From an uncultured Oceanospirillales bacterium (GTDB taxonomy: Bacteria; Pseudomonadota; Gammaproteobacteria; Pseudomonadales; Endozoicomonadaceae): 35,437 nucleotides of DNA. The position numbers and the translations under genes are program-made. The DNA is taken from positions 1-35,437 of the forward strand of contig CAMRBW010000025.1 of NCBI GenBank assembly GCA_947040555.1, written 5' to 3'. Within the stretch, counting starts at the first letter, position 1. Each line of letters begins with the position of its first letter. This document shows, piece by piece, positions 24,526 through 32,255 of this stretch. The notes under the pieces were generated by a model. That model was not told where the DNA came from. It made no database searches and worked only from the letters and a program-made list of their open reading frames with translations.

Positions 24526-26342
24526 ACGCACTGCGCCAACTGGCTGACCAGAATATTATCCGTCCTCTGGATTACCACTTCGCCCGTTTTCTTGCCAGCG
24601 AACACGACGATCCGGTCCTGTTGCTGGCCGCAGCTCTGACCAGCCAGCAACTGGGATCTGGCCATACCTGTCTGAAGCTGACCGGGCAGGATCTCCTGCA
24701 ACTACTGGGCAGTGGTCGTGATCTTGAGCCGATCCGCAACTGTCCCCCCGTTCATACCTGGGCAGACCATCTTCAAACCCTGTCCGCCGTGGGTGACGGC
24801 ATACATCCAACGCCTCTGGTACTCGATAACAGTCGTCTTTACCTGATGCGTTACTGGCAGTACGAGGCATCTATCGCCCGGCGTATTAACAATAATCAAG
24901 TCATTGCTCTTGATCAGGCCCGTACTAAAGAGATACTTCAGCGTCTGTTTAAAGATTCGGAACAGGGGCAGGATACCAACTGGCAGATGGTGGCCGCCGC
25001 AGTGGCAGCAAGTCGGAAGATCTCAGTGATCAGTGGCGGTCCGGGCACAGGAAAAACGACAACTGTTACCCGTTTGCTGGCATTGCTGGTCGAGCTGGGG
25101 CTTGAGCAGCACCACCGGGCGCCGGTTATCCATCTGGCCGCTCCTACCGGTAAGGCGGCGGCACGACTAACCGAGTCTATTGGCTCGGCTCGCTGGAAGC
25201 TGGACTGTTCCGTGGAGGTGCGCCATGCCATTACCGAACAGGCGACGACTATCCACCGTTTGTTGGGGGTGCTTCCCGGTCGTCCTGAGTTTCGTCATAA
25301 CCGGGATAATCCCCTGCATCTCGATGTTCTGGTCGTCGACGAAGCCTCGATGATCGACAGCTCTCTGATGGCACGTCTGCTCGATGCCATGCCTGACCAT
25401 GCCCAGCTAATTCTGCTGGGTGACCGTGACCAGTTGGCCTCGGTCGAAGCGGGTAGTGTGTTGGGGGATATCTGTTCGGCACTGAAGTTTGGTTATTCGC
25501 CGCAGCAGGTACAGAACCTTCAACAGCTAACGGGTGCTGAACTGATGCAGCATATTAACGCCCGTGGTCCGGTTATCCGTGATGGCCTCTGCCTGCTGCG
25601 TAAGAGCTATCGTTTTGATGAAAACTCCGGTATCGGTCTGCTGGCCCGGGCAGTCAACAACCATGATCGACAGCAAGTGCAGGCTTTGGCCAGAGAGTCA
25701 CGGGATGACCTGCAGTTTTGCTACAGCGGTGATATTCGACGACGGCTGTTGAAAGAGGCCGTAGCGGGTTATCGCCCCTATCTGGAAGCGATTAACCGCG
25801 GTGCCGATCCGGCGCAGGTACTGGAAGCATTTGACCAATTTCAGATACTCTGTGCTCTGCGGGAGGGGCCACAAGGTGTGGCCGGTCTGAACGATGCTAT
25901 TCGTGAAGCTCTTCAGCAAGAGAAACTGATTGTTGGCAACGACATCTGGTACCATGGTCGTCCGGTATTGATTACCCGCAATGATCCCTCTCTGGAACTC
26001 TACAATGGTGATATCGGTATCACCTTCCGCCAGCCCGATGGTAACTTCCGGGTCGTCTTTCCCAAACCAAACGGTGAGCCACGCTTTTTGCTGCCCAGCC
26101 GTCTACCGGATCATGAAACTGTATTTGCCATGACTGTCCACAAGAGTCAGGGCTCGGAATTTGAACGGGTACTCCTGGTTATGCCGGATACGCCGTCGCC
26201 TATTCTGACTAGAGAGCTGCTCTATACCGGAATCACCAGGGCGAAAAAAACACTGATGCTGTTTGCCCAGCCGGGCATCCTGACCACGGCCGTTAATCAA
26301 CCAGTACAACGGGTAACGGGACTGGCCGAACGGCTTTTGTAA
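24519..26342 (+). CDS. recD: Exodeoxyribonuclease V alpha subunit RecD
   Basis: SF1B 5'-3' helicase of RecBCD, 607 aa (E. coli 608). ATG 24519 overlaps the recB stop by 7 nt and has GGAG 8 nt upstream; the 13-codon extension upstream is rejected. Motifs are Walker A ISGGPGTGKTTTVTRLLALL, then HLAAPTGKAAARLTESI, TTIHRLLGVLPG, Walker B LVVDEASMIDSSLMARLLDA and LILLGDRDQLASVEAGSVLG. The C-terminal motifs include FAMTVHKSQGSEFERVLLVM and LLYTGITRAKKTLMLF. Completes a recC-recB-recD operon without ptrA, unlike E. coli. Confidence 0.97.
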   Translation: MLNALRQLADQNIIRPLDYHFARFLASEHDDPVLLLAAALTSQQLGSGHTCLKLTGQDLLQLLGSGRDLEPIRNCPPVHTWADHLQTLSAVGDGIHPTPLVLDNSRLYLMRYWQYEASIARRINNNQVIALDQARTKEILQRLFKDSEQGQDTNWQMVAAAVAASRKISVISGGPGTGKTTTVTRLLALLVELGLEQHHRAPVIHLAAPTGKAAARLTESIGSARWKLDCSVEVRHAITEQATTIHRLLGVLPGRPEFRHNRDNPLHLDVLVVDEASMIDSSLMARLLDAMPDHAQLILLGDRDQLASVEAGSVLGDICSALKFGYSPQQVQNLQQLTGAELMQHINARGPVIRDGLCLLRKSYRFDENSGIGLLARAVNNHDRQQVQALARESRDDLQFCYSGDIRRRLLKEAVAGYRPYLEAINRGADPAQVLEAFDQFQILCALREGPQGVAGLNDAIREALQQEKLIVGNDIWYHGRPVLITRNDPSLELYNGDIGITFRQPDGNFRVVFPKPNGEPRFLLPSRLPDHETVFAMTVHKSQGSEFERVLLVMPDTPSPILTRELLYTGITRAKKTLMLFAQPGILTTAVNQPVQRVTGLAERLL

Positions 26343-26364
26343 TACTTGGTAAAGCAGCACTAAA

Positions 26365-26396
26365 AGTCCCCGTTACCATGATGGTAACGGGGACTT
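26365..26396 (+). terminator. Strong hairpin after recD
   Basis: AGTCCCCGTTACCAT and its exact complement flank a single G, giving a 15-bp arm length with a short loop, 22 nt after the recD stop. Only TT follows, so it may terminate inefficiently or protect the 3' end. Confidence 0.65.
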
Positions 26397-26773
26397 CTGG
26401 CATTCGGAAGCGCCCAACTCCCCCTGTCTAAATCGGTGACGCTACGATTGTCTTTTCGTTGAAGGGGAGATTATTGTCTTGTTAATAACTCCATGAAAAT
26501 CCTCTCAGTAATGTCCGTTCACAAGGTCCCGGTTTGTTACTAGAAAAGCATTGCAGGACTGAACGGAAAGAATGAGTGGATTGATGCAAAAAATACCAGA
26601 CAATGAACTTATAATAATGTTCACTGGGAGGGGGCGGAATGTGTGGCTGGAATTGAGATGTTGAGATGTTGAGATGTTTTTGTAATTAAAAGACGGCTGT
26701 GTTAATAATTTTATTAATTATAACCGAACAGGATATCGGAATATTGAGTCAGACTATTAATTACTATCTTGAA
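26397..26773. other. Non-coding stretch with an 8-bp tandem repeat
   Basis: No supported gene. TTGAGATG is repeated three times at 26653-26676, followed by a T run. A TATAAT occurs at 26610-26615, but no -35 box lies at the right distance. A GTG at 26699 opens the acetyltransferase frame earlier than the ATG I prefer. Confidence 0.5.
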
Positions 26774-27244
26774 ATGACATCAAATAATCAGCTTCGTAAA
26801 AAGACGAAACCTCAAGGATTACATATCGTTGAAGCAGAAGAAAAGGAATACCGCTTCAATCGTTATCTCTATCATCTGGTCGGTGAAGTCTGGAACTGGA
26901 CAGATAGATATAAATTTTCCGATAAACAGTGGCAGTCGTATGCCGAGAGTGAAGATGTAAAGACCTTTGTTGCTTATATAAAAGGCAGTATTGCAGGGTA
27001 TTATGAGCTGCAGAAACATCCGAAAGGTCATGTTCAAATTGTTTACTTTGGGCTGGCGCCCAGATTTATCGGTAACGGTTTTGGCGGATATATGCTCTCA
27101 CATGCACTAACAACGGCCTGGAGCTGGAAGGACACGGAGCGAGTCTGGCTTTATACCTGTAATACGGATCATCCAAATGCATTGGACAATTACAAAGCGC
27201 GGGGGCTGCGTCTGTTCAAAACCGAACGCAAACAACAACGATAA
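26774..27244 (+). CDS. GNAT family N-acetyltransferase
   Basis: A 156-aa acetyl-CoA-dependent transferase; acceptor unknown. It contains FNRYLYHLVGEVWNWTDRY near the N-terminus, the beta-bulge strand VQIVYFGLAPRFIGNGFGG with the acetyl-CoA pyrophosphate loop RFIGNGFGG, and C-terminal VWLYTCNTDHPNALDNYKAR ahead of GLRLF. These blocks match a subgroup of single-domain bacterial GNATs. The frame continues upstream to a GTG at 26699, adding 25 mostly hydrophobic residues not expected in this family, so I chose the ATG. Neither start has a strong Shine-Dalgarno. Context is an accessory region, so no pathway link. Confidence 0.85.
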   Translation: MTSNNQLRKKTKPQGLHIVEAEEKEYRFNRYLYHLVGEVWNWTDRYKFSDKQWQSYAESEDVKTFVAYIKGSIAGYYELQKHPKGHVQIVYFGLAPRFIGNGFGGYMLSHALTTAWSWKDTERVWLYTCNTDHPNALDNYKARGLRLFKTERKQQR

Positions 27245-27303
27245 GCTTTTCAGCTGGGTGCAGAGGAGGGCTAGTGCTGCAAAGCTCAAATAGCCATACC
27301 ACT

Positions 27304-27366
27304 GTCCTTCCCGTGAAGGCGGGAATCCACCGCACAATGGACTCCCGCCTTCGCGGGAGTGAGGAC
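27304..27366. repeat. Inverted-repeat element resembling dRS3-type repeats
   Basis: Two arms, each containing a small palindrome of the form CCCGCGAAGGCGGG and bordered by GTCC/GGAC, face each other across 8 bp (27330-27337). The arms read GGACTCCCGCCTTCGCGGGA on the right and its imperfect complement on the left. This is like the dispersed ATTCCC-GGGAAT (dRS3-type) repeats found in many proteobacteria. Confidence 0.7.
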
Positions 27367-27473
27367 AATGTATTCGGTAAGGACATCATAAAATAGGTTG
27401 ATTCCCCCTCAGTATCCTTTGATGATCTCATCATAAAGATCAAATTTTTGTTTGTAGCTATTTGGAATATTTA

Positions 27474-28736
27474 ATGTCGGCATTAGCTCCCTATCCAGAG
27501 CCGGACAGTGTTGCACCTGCTCCGTTCACCCGTTGGTGTGAAGAAAACGAGACGCTTACCATCGACTTGACGTCACTGTTTGGCTACCCCTGTCAGCTGG
27601 TGGTTTCAGGTTGGAAAGACCAGTGTGCCTGGTACAGTGTTCTGTACGGCGAGATTGAACACCCGGAGACGTATAGTGATCCGGGTATGGATCTGTTCTC
27701 GCCAACAGACGATGAGAATATTACCCGCTGGCAACAGACCATTCCTGAAGATATCCGCTCTCGGTTAGCCCATTTTGGCCGGTGGTGGTTCTCTCTGTTG
27801 AGGATGGCCTGTGTGCACAAGGAGGCGATGGATCTTCTGGAAGGCAACCCGCTGCTGTTGTGGTTGTGGCTCTGTCACTGTCAGATTCATAAGATAAGCG
27901 ACGATGTGATGATTGCAGGCTTGGGACAGAAGCAGGCTGTTTTGCTGCAAGCGATGGAGTTGATCGCTACGCCTGCTAATGCTCGCATGTTACGCAGGGT
28001 GGTTCCGGAACAACTTGATGAGCAGATCCGGCGGAGAATAGTCGAGCTTTGGCGATGTTATTCTGCCCTTGAGACATTGCGACACTGTCCGACAATTACA
28101 GAGAATCATCTGAGGCTGCTGCATTACCATCCGATATTGCGAGAGTTACCACTTTTTTACACCATCGTTGAACAGGATTGCCCCTGGACGCGGACCCATA
28201 ACCTCAATATTTTAAGGGACTGTGTGCGTATGGGGCTTAATGATATTCTGCGCCGCTGTCGTACTCTCGAGTCTCTGCAGCGTATTCATGACCGTTATAT
28301 GGTCCGGCAAAACCGGAATGGAAATGGAACGGGCGTAGGTGGGCAGAAGGATGCGAACGGCAAGCCACTGCCTTTTCCCGCGCCCCCTCACCCTGGGACG
28401 GACAGGATCCTGCCTATCACCACACCGGCTGATCTGCAGCGCGAAGGCGAGGAGATGATGCACTGTGTTGGCAGTTATATCCGTACGGTTCAGAAGGGCG
28501 GGAGCTATATCTACCGGCTGCTGGAACCACAGCGGGTAACCATTGGTGTCACGCTGCGCAATGGCGAGATATTTGCCATAGAACAGATTAAAGGGGCCAG
28601 AAACGCCATGGCTACTGCCGAGGTCAGGGAGATTGTGAACGAGTGGTTTGTTGAGCTTAAGCGGGCTCGGAAGTCAGACTCTTCAAGAGGCTTGCAGCAA
28701 CGGGCCGATGATCTGCTCGCAAGGATTGCCGGATAG
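27474..28736 (+). CDS. PcfJ-like protein
   Basis: A 420-aa protein with a C-terminal PcfJ-like domain (about residues 325-395). Landmarks are ITTPADLQREGEEMMHCVGS, then YIRTVQKGGSYIYRL, RVTIGVTLRNGEIFAIEQIK and GARNAM. PcfJ was named from an enterococcal conjugative plasmid but is found widely on chromosomes; its biochemical role is not known to me. The N-terminal two thirds are helical with many Leu/Arg and no other recognised domain. ATG 27474 is chosen over an upstream TTG four codons earlier; neither has a clear RBS. A terminator follows at 28831-28856. Flanked by a dispersed repeat and a relic frame, it lies in the accessory part of the window. Confidence 0.8.
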   Translation: MSALAPYPEPDSVAPAPFTRWCEENETLTIDLTSLFGYPCQLVVSGWKDQCAWYSVLYGEIEHPETYSDPGMDLFSPTDDENITRWQQTIPEDIRSRLAHFGRWWFSLLRMACVHKEAMDLLEGNPLLLWLWLCHCQIHKISDDVMIAGLGQKQAVLLQAMELIATPANARMLRRVVPEQLDEQIRRRIVELWRCYSALETLRHCPTITENHLRLLHYHPILRELPLFYTIVEQDCPWTRTHNLNILRDCVRMGLNDILRRCRTLESLQRIHDRYMVRQNRNGNGTGVGGQKDANGKPLPFPAPPHPGTDRILPITTPADLQREGEEMMHCVGSYIRTVQKGGSYIYRLLEPQRVTIGVTLRNGEIFAIEQIKGARNAMATAEVREIVNEWFVELKRARKSDSSRGLQQRADDLLARIAG

Positions 28737-28830
28737 TCAGGTCTCCCTGTGTAAAGTCCTAACCCCGCTAATTGCCAAGGGTCCCCTGAAACCCCATGGT
28801 ATTTACGGGGTTACGGCACCGCCGAAAACC

Positions 28831-28856
28831 GGGGTCATATATGACCCCATTTTTTA
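28831..28856 (+). terminator. Intrinsic terminator after the PcfJ-like gene
   Basis: The 18-bp perfect palindrome GGGGTCATATATGACCCC is followed by ATTTTTT. A second weaker hairpin (AACCCC/GGGGTT) lies just upstream at about 28790-28812. Confidence 0.8.
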
Positions 28857-29018
28857 GGGAATAATCTTTTCTCCCCTGACCATTTCTGCCCCTTTGCGGG
28901 TCAGTGTCAGCGGTTGAGTTTTTAAAATGCTGCGGAGGTATTCACCTGCCGCTGGATTAATACAATAAGTGCGAAACGACGGTGAATGGCCTTGTTGGGG
29001 GGATGAGCCTCCTCTACC
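28854..29018 (-). pseudogene. Orphan 54-codon open frame without start, possible gene remnant
   Basis: On the minus strand a frame runs between a TAA at 29019-29021 and a TAA at 28854-28856 without an early ATG. Its translation looks protein-like, including SPSFRTYCINPAAGEYLRSI and LTLTRKGAEMVRGEKIIP. I do not recognise the family. It may be the surviving C-terminal end of a decayed gene. The region otherwise contains only the terminator and the leader of the next gene. Confidence 0.35.
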
Positions 29019-29053
29019 TTAATACTTCGTAAAAATGGTGAGAGTATTTACCG

Positions 29054-30979
29054 ATGCCAGAAAATACAGAGGTGGTTTTTGTGGAGAGACTCTGGAGAGT
29101 GCTGGGCAGGAAATTATTGTTTCTGATCTCTTTCGCCTTGTCTCTGGTCGTCTATGGAGGAGTTACAGGAACGACGTCCAGTCCGATGGTTTACGGTGGG
29201 CTATCAGGTAGCACCGATTATTCGAGTGGCTATTATACGGCAGTGACTACTGATAACAAGCGGGGGCCACCCACCATTCAGAGGTTGAATGAGGTGTTCC
29301 AGCAAGGAAGGCATGACGAGTTTTTCCCGGGAGATCCGCGCACAAACGGTCACGATAGGTTTCTTTATCCGGTCGATAGGTTGGATCTAGATAGTTTTAA
29401 TGTGCCCTCCACGGAGAAACTCCATTTTACCGTCGACGATAACGGTAATCTGTGGGCAGCCGGTACTAGAGGAGCGATGGTGCTTGGGCTCAAATATGGT
29501 GATAAATCCGGGAGAGAGACCTTAGAGGAACAAAGGACAGTCATATTTAATCCGCCTCTTGGGGAGGGATCGAGGCTATGTCCGGGGCCTGACTCTGGAA
29601 TAATAGAGATAATGCCACGTCTTGGGGAATTCAGGGTGCGCAATCAGAATGGAGAGGTCATTAGCGGATCGATTTCAGGGGGTTCTGGCGACGTCAATAT
29701 CACGGAAGCTGGAGTAAAACTCGACCCCGCGGCGTGTAGACGTTCAAGGCTGAATAGTGTGGGGGGCATATTAATGTACGAGACGGAGGATGGGGGCTGG
29801 ACCCGTGTGTGTCACAAAGTCGTTACCGTTGAGAGCGGACTTATTATCTGCAGAACCTTGTATCCAGGCCAAACCGTCCATTCTCCCGCTATTGCGAATA
29901 TAGAGACAGCTGACGCGATGGAATGTAAAACAGGGCGCGGGTTAAGTGGAAATATTAAGAATAATAATGTTCAATGTAATGGAGATGAGTCTTCATTTAA
30001 GGCCTGCCCCGGGCATAATAATACAGTCAGTTGCGCTTCATCGGAACTAACACATATAGAATGTAACTTCTTAGAACCGCCTTCCGGGTGTAGCAGTTCC
30101 CATGCTACTTTGCCTGTGATCAGTGGAAATGAGATCGTGTCAATAAACTTGACAAATTCGGAAGCAGAACAAAAGAAGCAGTTGAATCCACAGGTTGGAA
30201 CGAAACACTGGCACTTGATGGACGACACCCGCTTACTTGTTTCTAATGATACCCATGTCGCATTGTTAAGCAGAGAGGGTCCGGATGAAAATTTTTCTCT
30301 GGTTGACACAGTGGAGCTAAAGTTGGTTAGTGTTTGTGGAAAGTTTGGTTGTGGATATGTTCTAGGCTTGGGATCCAACGGGCGTGTTTTCAAGATAAGT
30401 CTTTCCATTGAAAACAAAATAATTGTTAAAATGGCAGGACATACTACAATCATCGATCCACAATGGATATTCGAATCAGACGTTTATACTTACGTCGTGG
30501 GGGCTCATGATGTGGAAGCTCTCACCAATAAGCCTGAGGCGCTGACAAAAGCTCTGTGCAGGGACTTTGCAGACCTAGCGTTAGAGAAACAAGACGCAGA
30601 GAGTTCGCTATCTTTTAAGGAAAAATTGGCGATTGTTAGTGCTTCAGTACCTGTACCGCTAATGGCTACAATAGTAAGCCTCATAAAATGTTGGTTTTGT
30701 AGAACAAAAAACAAGAATGCGGATGGTGACGATGAGCAGCGCTTGATCGCTCATCAGGGTGACGATGGGCCGCGCGTGGTCCAGATGGGGACAGGGCCGG
30801 AAGAACAAAACCTCATTGAGGCTGGCCGCGACGAGCATGCTGCACAAGCACTGAATGCCAGAGGGGATAACGAATATAGTGATATGGTAGTCGAAATGAC
30901 TGACATAGAACCTGAACGGTCTAACTCTCAAAAGATAGAGATGGAGGTTCATCAGTGTGACGACACTGGTAAGATGTAG
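29054..30979 (+). CDS. Putative type-I membrane protein with SRCR-like domain
   Basis: A 641-aa protein with no bacterial family I recognise. N-terminal signal or anchor at about residues 17-36 (LGRKLLFLISFALSLVVYGG). Residues about 236-338 resemble a scavenger receptor cysteine-rich (SRCR) domain. GGILMYETEDGGWTRVC mimics the VEVxxxGxWGTVC start, SGLIICRTLYPG the AxVVCRxLG block, and VQCNGDESSFKACPG the VxCxGxExSLxxC block, closing with CASSELTHIEC. Cysteines at 253, 266, 291, 308, 318, 327 and 337 fit the pattern. A later beta-rich part (about 385-490) precedes a hydrophobic helix at about 525-547 and an acidic cytosolic-like tail with EYSDMVVEM. AT-rich codon use and the receptor layout suggest eukaryotic origin or mimicry; function unknown. 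Confidence 0.75.
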   Translation: MPENTEVVFVERLWRVLGRKLLFLISFALSLVVYGGVTGTTSSPMVYGGLSGSTDYSSGYYTAVTTDNKRGPPTIQRLNEVFQQGRHDEFFPGDPRTNGHDRFLYPVDRLDLDSFNVPSTEKLHFTVDDNGNLWAAGTRGAMVLGLKYGDKSGRETLEEQRTVIFNPPLGEGSRLCPGPDSGIIEIMPRLGEFRVRNQNGEVISGSISGGSGDVNITEAGVKLDPAACRRSRLNSVGGILMYETEDGGWTRVCHKVVTVESGLIICRTLYPGQTVHSPAIANIETADAMECKTGRGLSGNIKNNNVQCNGDESSFKACPGHNNTVSCASSELTHIECNFLEPPSGCSSSHATLPVISGNEIVSINLTNSEAEQKKQLNPQVGTKHWHLMDDTRLLVSNDTHVALLSREGPDENFSLVDTVELKLVSVCGKFGCGYVLGLGSNGRVFKISLSIENKIIVKMAGHTTIIDPQWIFESDVYTYVVGAHDVEALTNKPEALTKALCRDFADLALEKQDAESSLSFKEKLAIVSASVPVPLMATIVSLIKCWFCRTKNKNADGDDEQRLIAHQGDDGPRVVQMGTGPEEQNLIEAGRDEHAAQALNARGDNEYSDMVVEMTDIEPERSNSQKIEMEVHQCDDTGKM

Positions 30980-31188
30980 GGCATAAAAATGTGGTAATGG
31001 GTCAATGTGTGTTTTTCTTTTGTTTGGGCCTTGCTGGTCAAGGCTTCCAGAGTCATCGAGGACACATCGGACCCACGACCATTTTTTTCACATACAGCCG
31101 ACCACCTACGGCGTCGTCTGTATCCAGACTTTATGCTACTGTAAGCACCTCGAAAACATCTCATTCTTTAGAGCTATGAACAGATATC

Positions 31189-32139
31189 ATGACGAGAAAA
31201 ATATTATCTTTGAAGGTGAAAAAAAATATAGATTCCAAACAAACAGATGTAGATAAGGTGGTCAAAGATGTATTTCATGCTGACCCGCAAAAGCGTTTTT
31301 TAAATGGCGTAGCCATCAATCCTTCTCAGTGCATTCGCCTGGAATTAGGTTCTCAGCAACTTACCACACGAGCGATGGATTTGATTACGCCAATCGGAAT
31401 GGGGCAGCGAGGTTTGATCGTGGCTCCACCGGGTTGCGGGAAAACGACCCTTTTAAAACATATTTGTCAGGCGGTGGGGGAAGCTTATCCCGAGATAAAG
31501 CTTTATGCGTTACTCATTGATGAACGACCGGAAGAAGTGACTGATTTTAAACGCAGCGTGTCGGCACAAGTACACGCCTCATCCTCGGATGAAAGCTATG
31601 ACCAACACGTCCGGGTGGCCAATAACCTTCTTAGTACCGCCCGCCAGGAAGCTGGCGAAGGTCATGATGTAATGATTGTCATTGATTCTCTCACAAGGCT
31701 CTCGCGGGTACATAATGCAGAGCGAAAGAGCAGCGGTCGTACAATATCGGGCGGGCTTGACGCCAGAGCGATGGAAATACCACGCAAACTGTTTGGCGCC
31801 GCTAGAAAGATTGAGAATGGTGGGTCGCTTACCATTCTGGCGACCATACTCGTTGATACCGGAAGCCGAATGGATCAGGTGATATTTGAGGAGTTTAAGG
31901 GTACGGGTAATATGGAAATCGTTTTATCACGGGAGATTGCGAATCAACGGATTTTCCCCGCGCTGGATATTGCTAAAAGTAGCACGCGCCGTGAGGAGCT
32001 TCTTCTAAATGCTAAAGATATCGAAAAGGTAAGAGTTTTACGGAGGGCACTTACCCATCTTAAACCTGTAGAAGGCGCCAGAAAACTTGTTGAGTTACTT
32101 GAGACATACCCAACAAATGCAGAGCTGTTGAATCGTTAG
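31189..32139 (+). CDS. Rho-like transcription terminator paralogue lacking the N-terminal RNA-binding half
   Basis: A 316-aa RecA-fold ATPase homologous to the C-terminal part of Rho (E. coli Rho is 419 aa). It retains LITPIGMGQRGLIVAPPGCG then KT (Walker A at 79-86; E. coli APPKAGKT), LLIDERPEEVTDFKR with the catalytic glutamate, Walker B MIVIDSLTRLSR, and the Q-loop region SSGRTISGGLDARA. It also keeps R-loop DTGSRMDQVIFEEFKGTGNM and the arginine-finger region STRREELLL. The N-terminal helix bundle and cold-shock-like primary RNA-binding domain are missing; only about 45 residues precede the core, beginning with a basic stretch unrelated to Rho. The Q-loop differs from canonical Rho (RKSSGR instead of VPASGK). 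No strong RBS. It lies 209 nt downstream of the SRCR-like gene on the same strand. Probably not the housekeeping Rho. Confidence 0.88.
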   Translation: MTRKILSLKVKKNIDSKQTDVDKVVKDVFHADPQKRFLNGVAINPSQCIRLELGSQQLTTRAMDLITPIGMGQRGLIVAPPGCGKTTLLKHICQAVGEAYPEIKLYALLIDERPEEVTDFKRSVSAQVHASSSDESYDQHVRVANNLLSTARQEAGEGHDVMIVIDSLTRLSRVHNAERKSSGRTISGGLDARAMEIPRKLFGAARKIENGGSLTILATILVDTGSRMDQVIFEEFKGTGNMEIVLSREIANQRIFPALDIAKSSTRREELLLNAKDIEKVRVLRRALTHLKPVEGARKLVELLETYPTNAELLNR

Positions 32140-32153
32140 GGGATAGCAATCGG

Positions 32154-32214
32154 GGGGCGGGTCTTGAATATTGAATTCATTCAAAATAACAGCCTTTATT
32201 GAGTGATCCGCCCC
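32154..32214. repeat. Long-loop inverted repeat between convergent genes
   Basis: GGGGCGGGTC (32154-32163) pairs with GATCCGCCCC (32205-32214) with one G-U, enclosing a smaller hairpin TTGAAT/ATTCAA. It lies between the stop of the Rho-like gene and that of the opposing secreted gene and may act as a weak bidirectional terminator. Confidence 0.45.
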
Positions 32215-32255
32215 GTTTCTGAACTGTTGATCGCCATCTGCTATCTGTATCTTGA

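Noticed and set aside
26581..26615. TTGATG ... TATAAT promoter pair before the acetyltransferase
   Set aside because: Spacing is 23 bp, too long for a sigma70 promoter.
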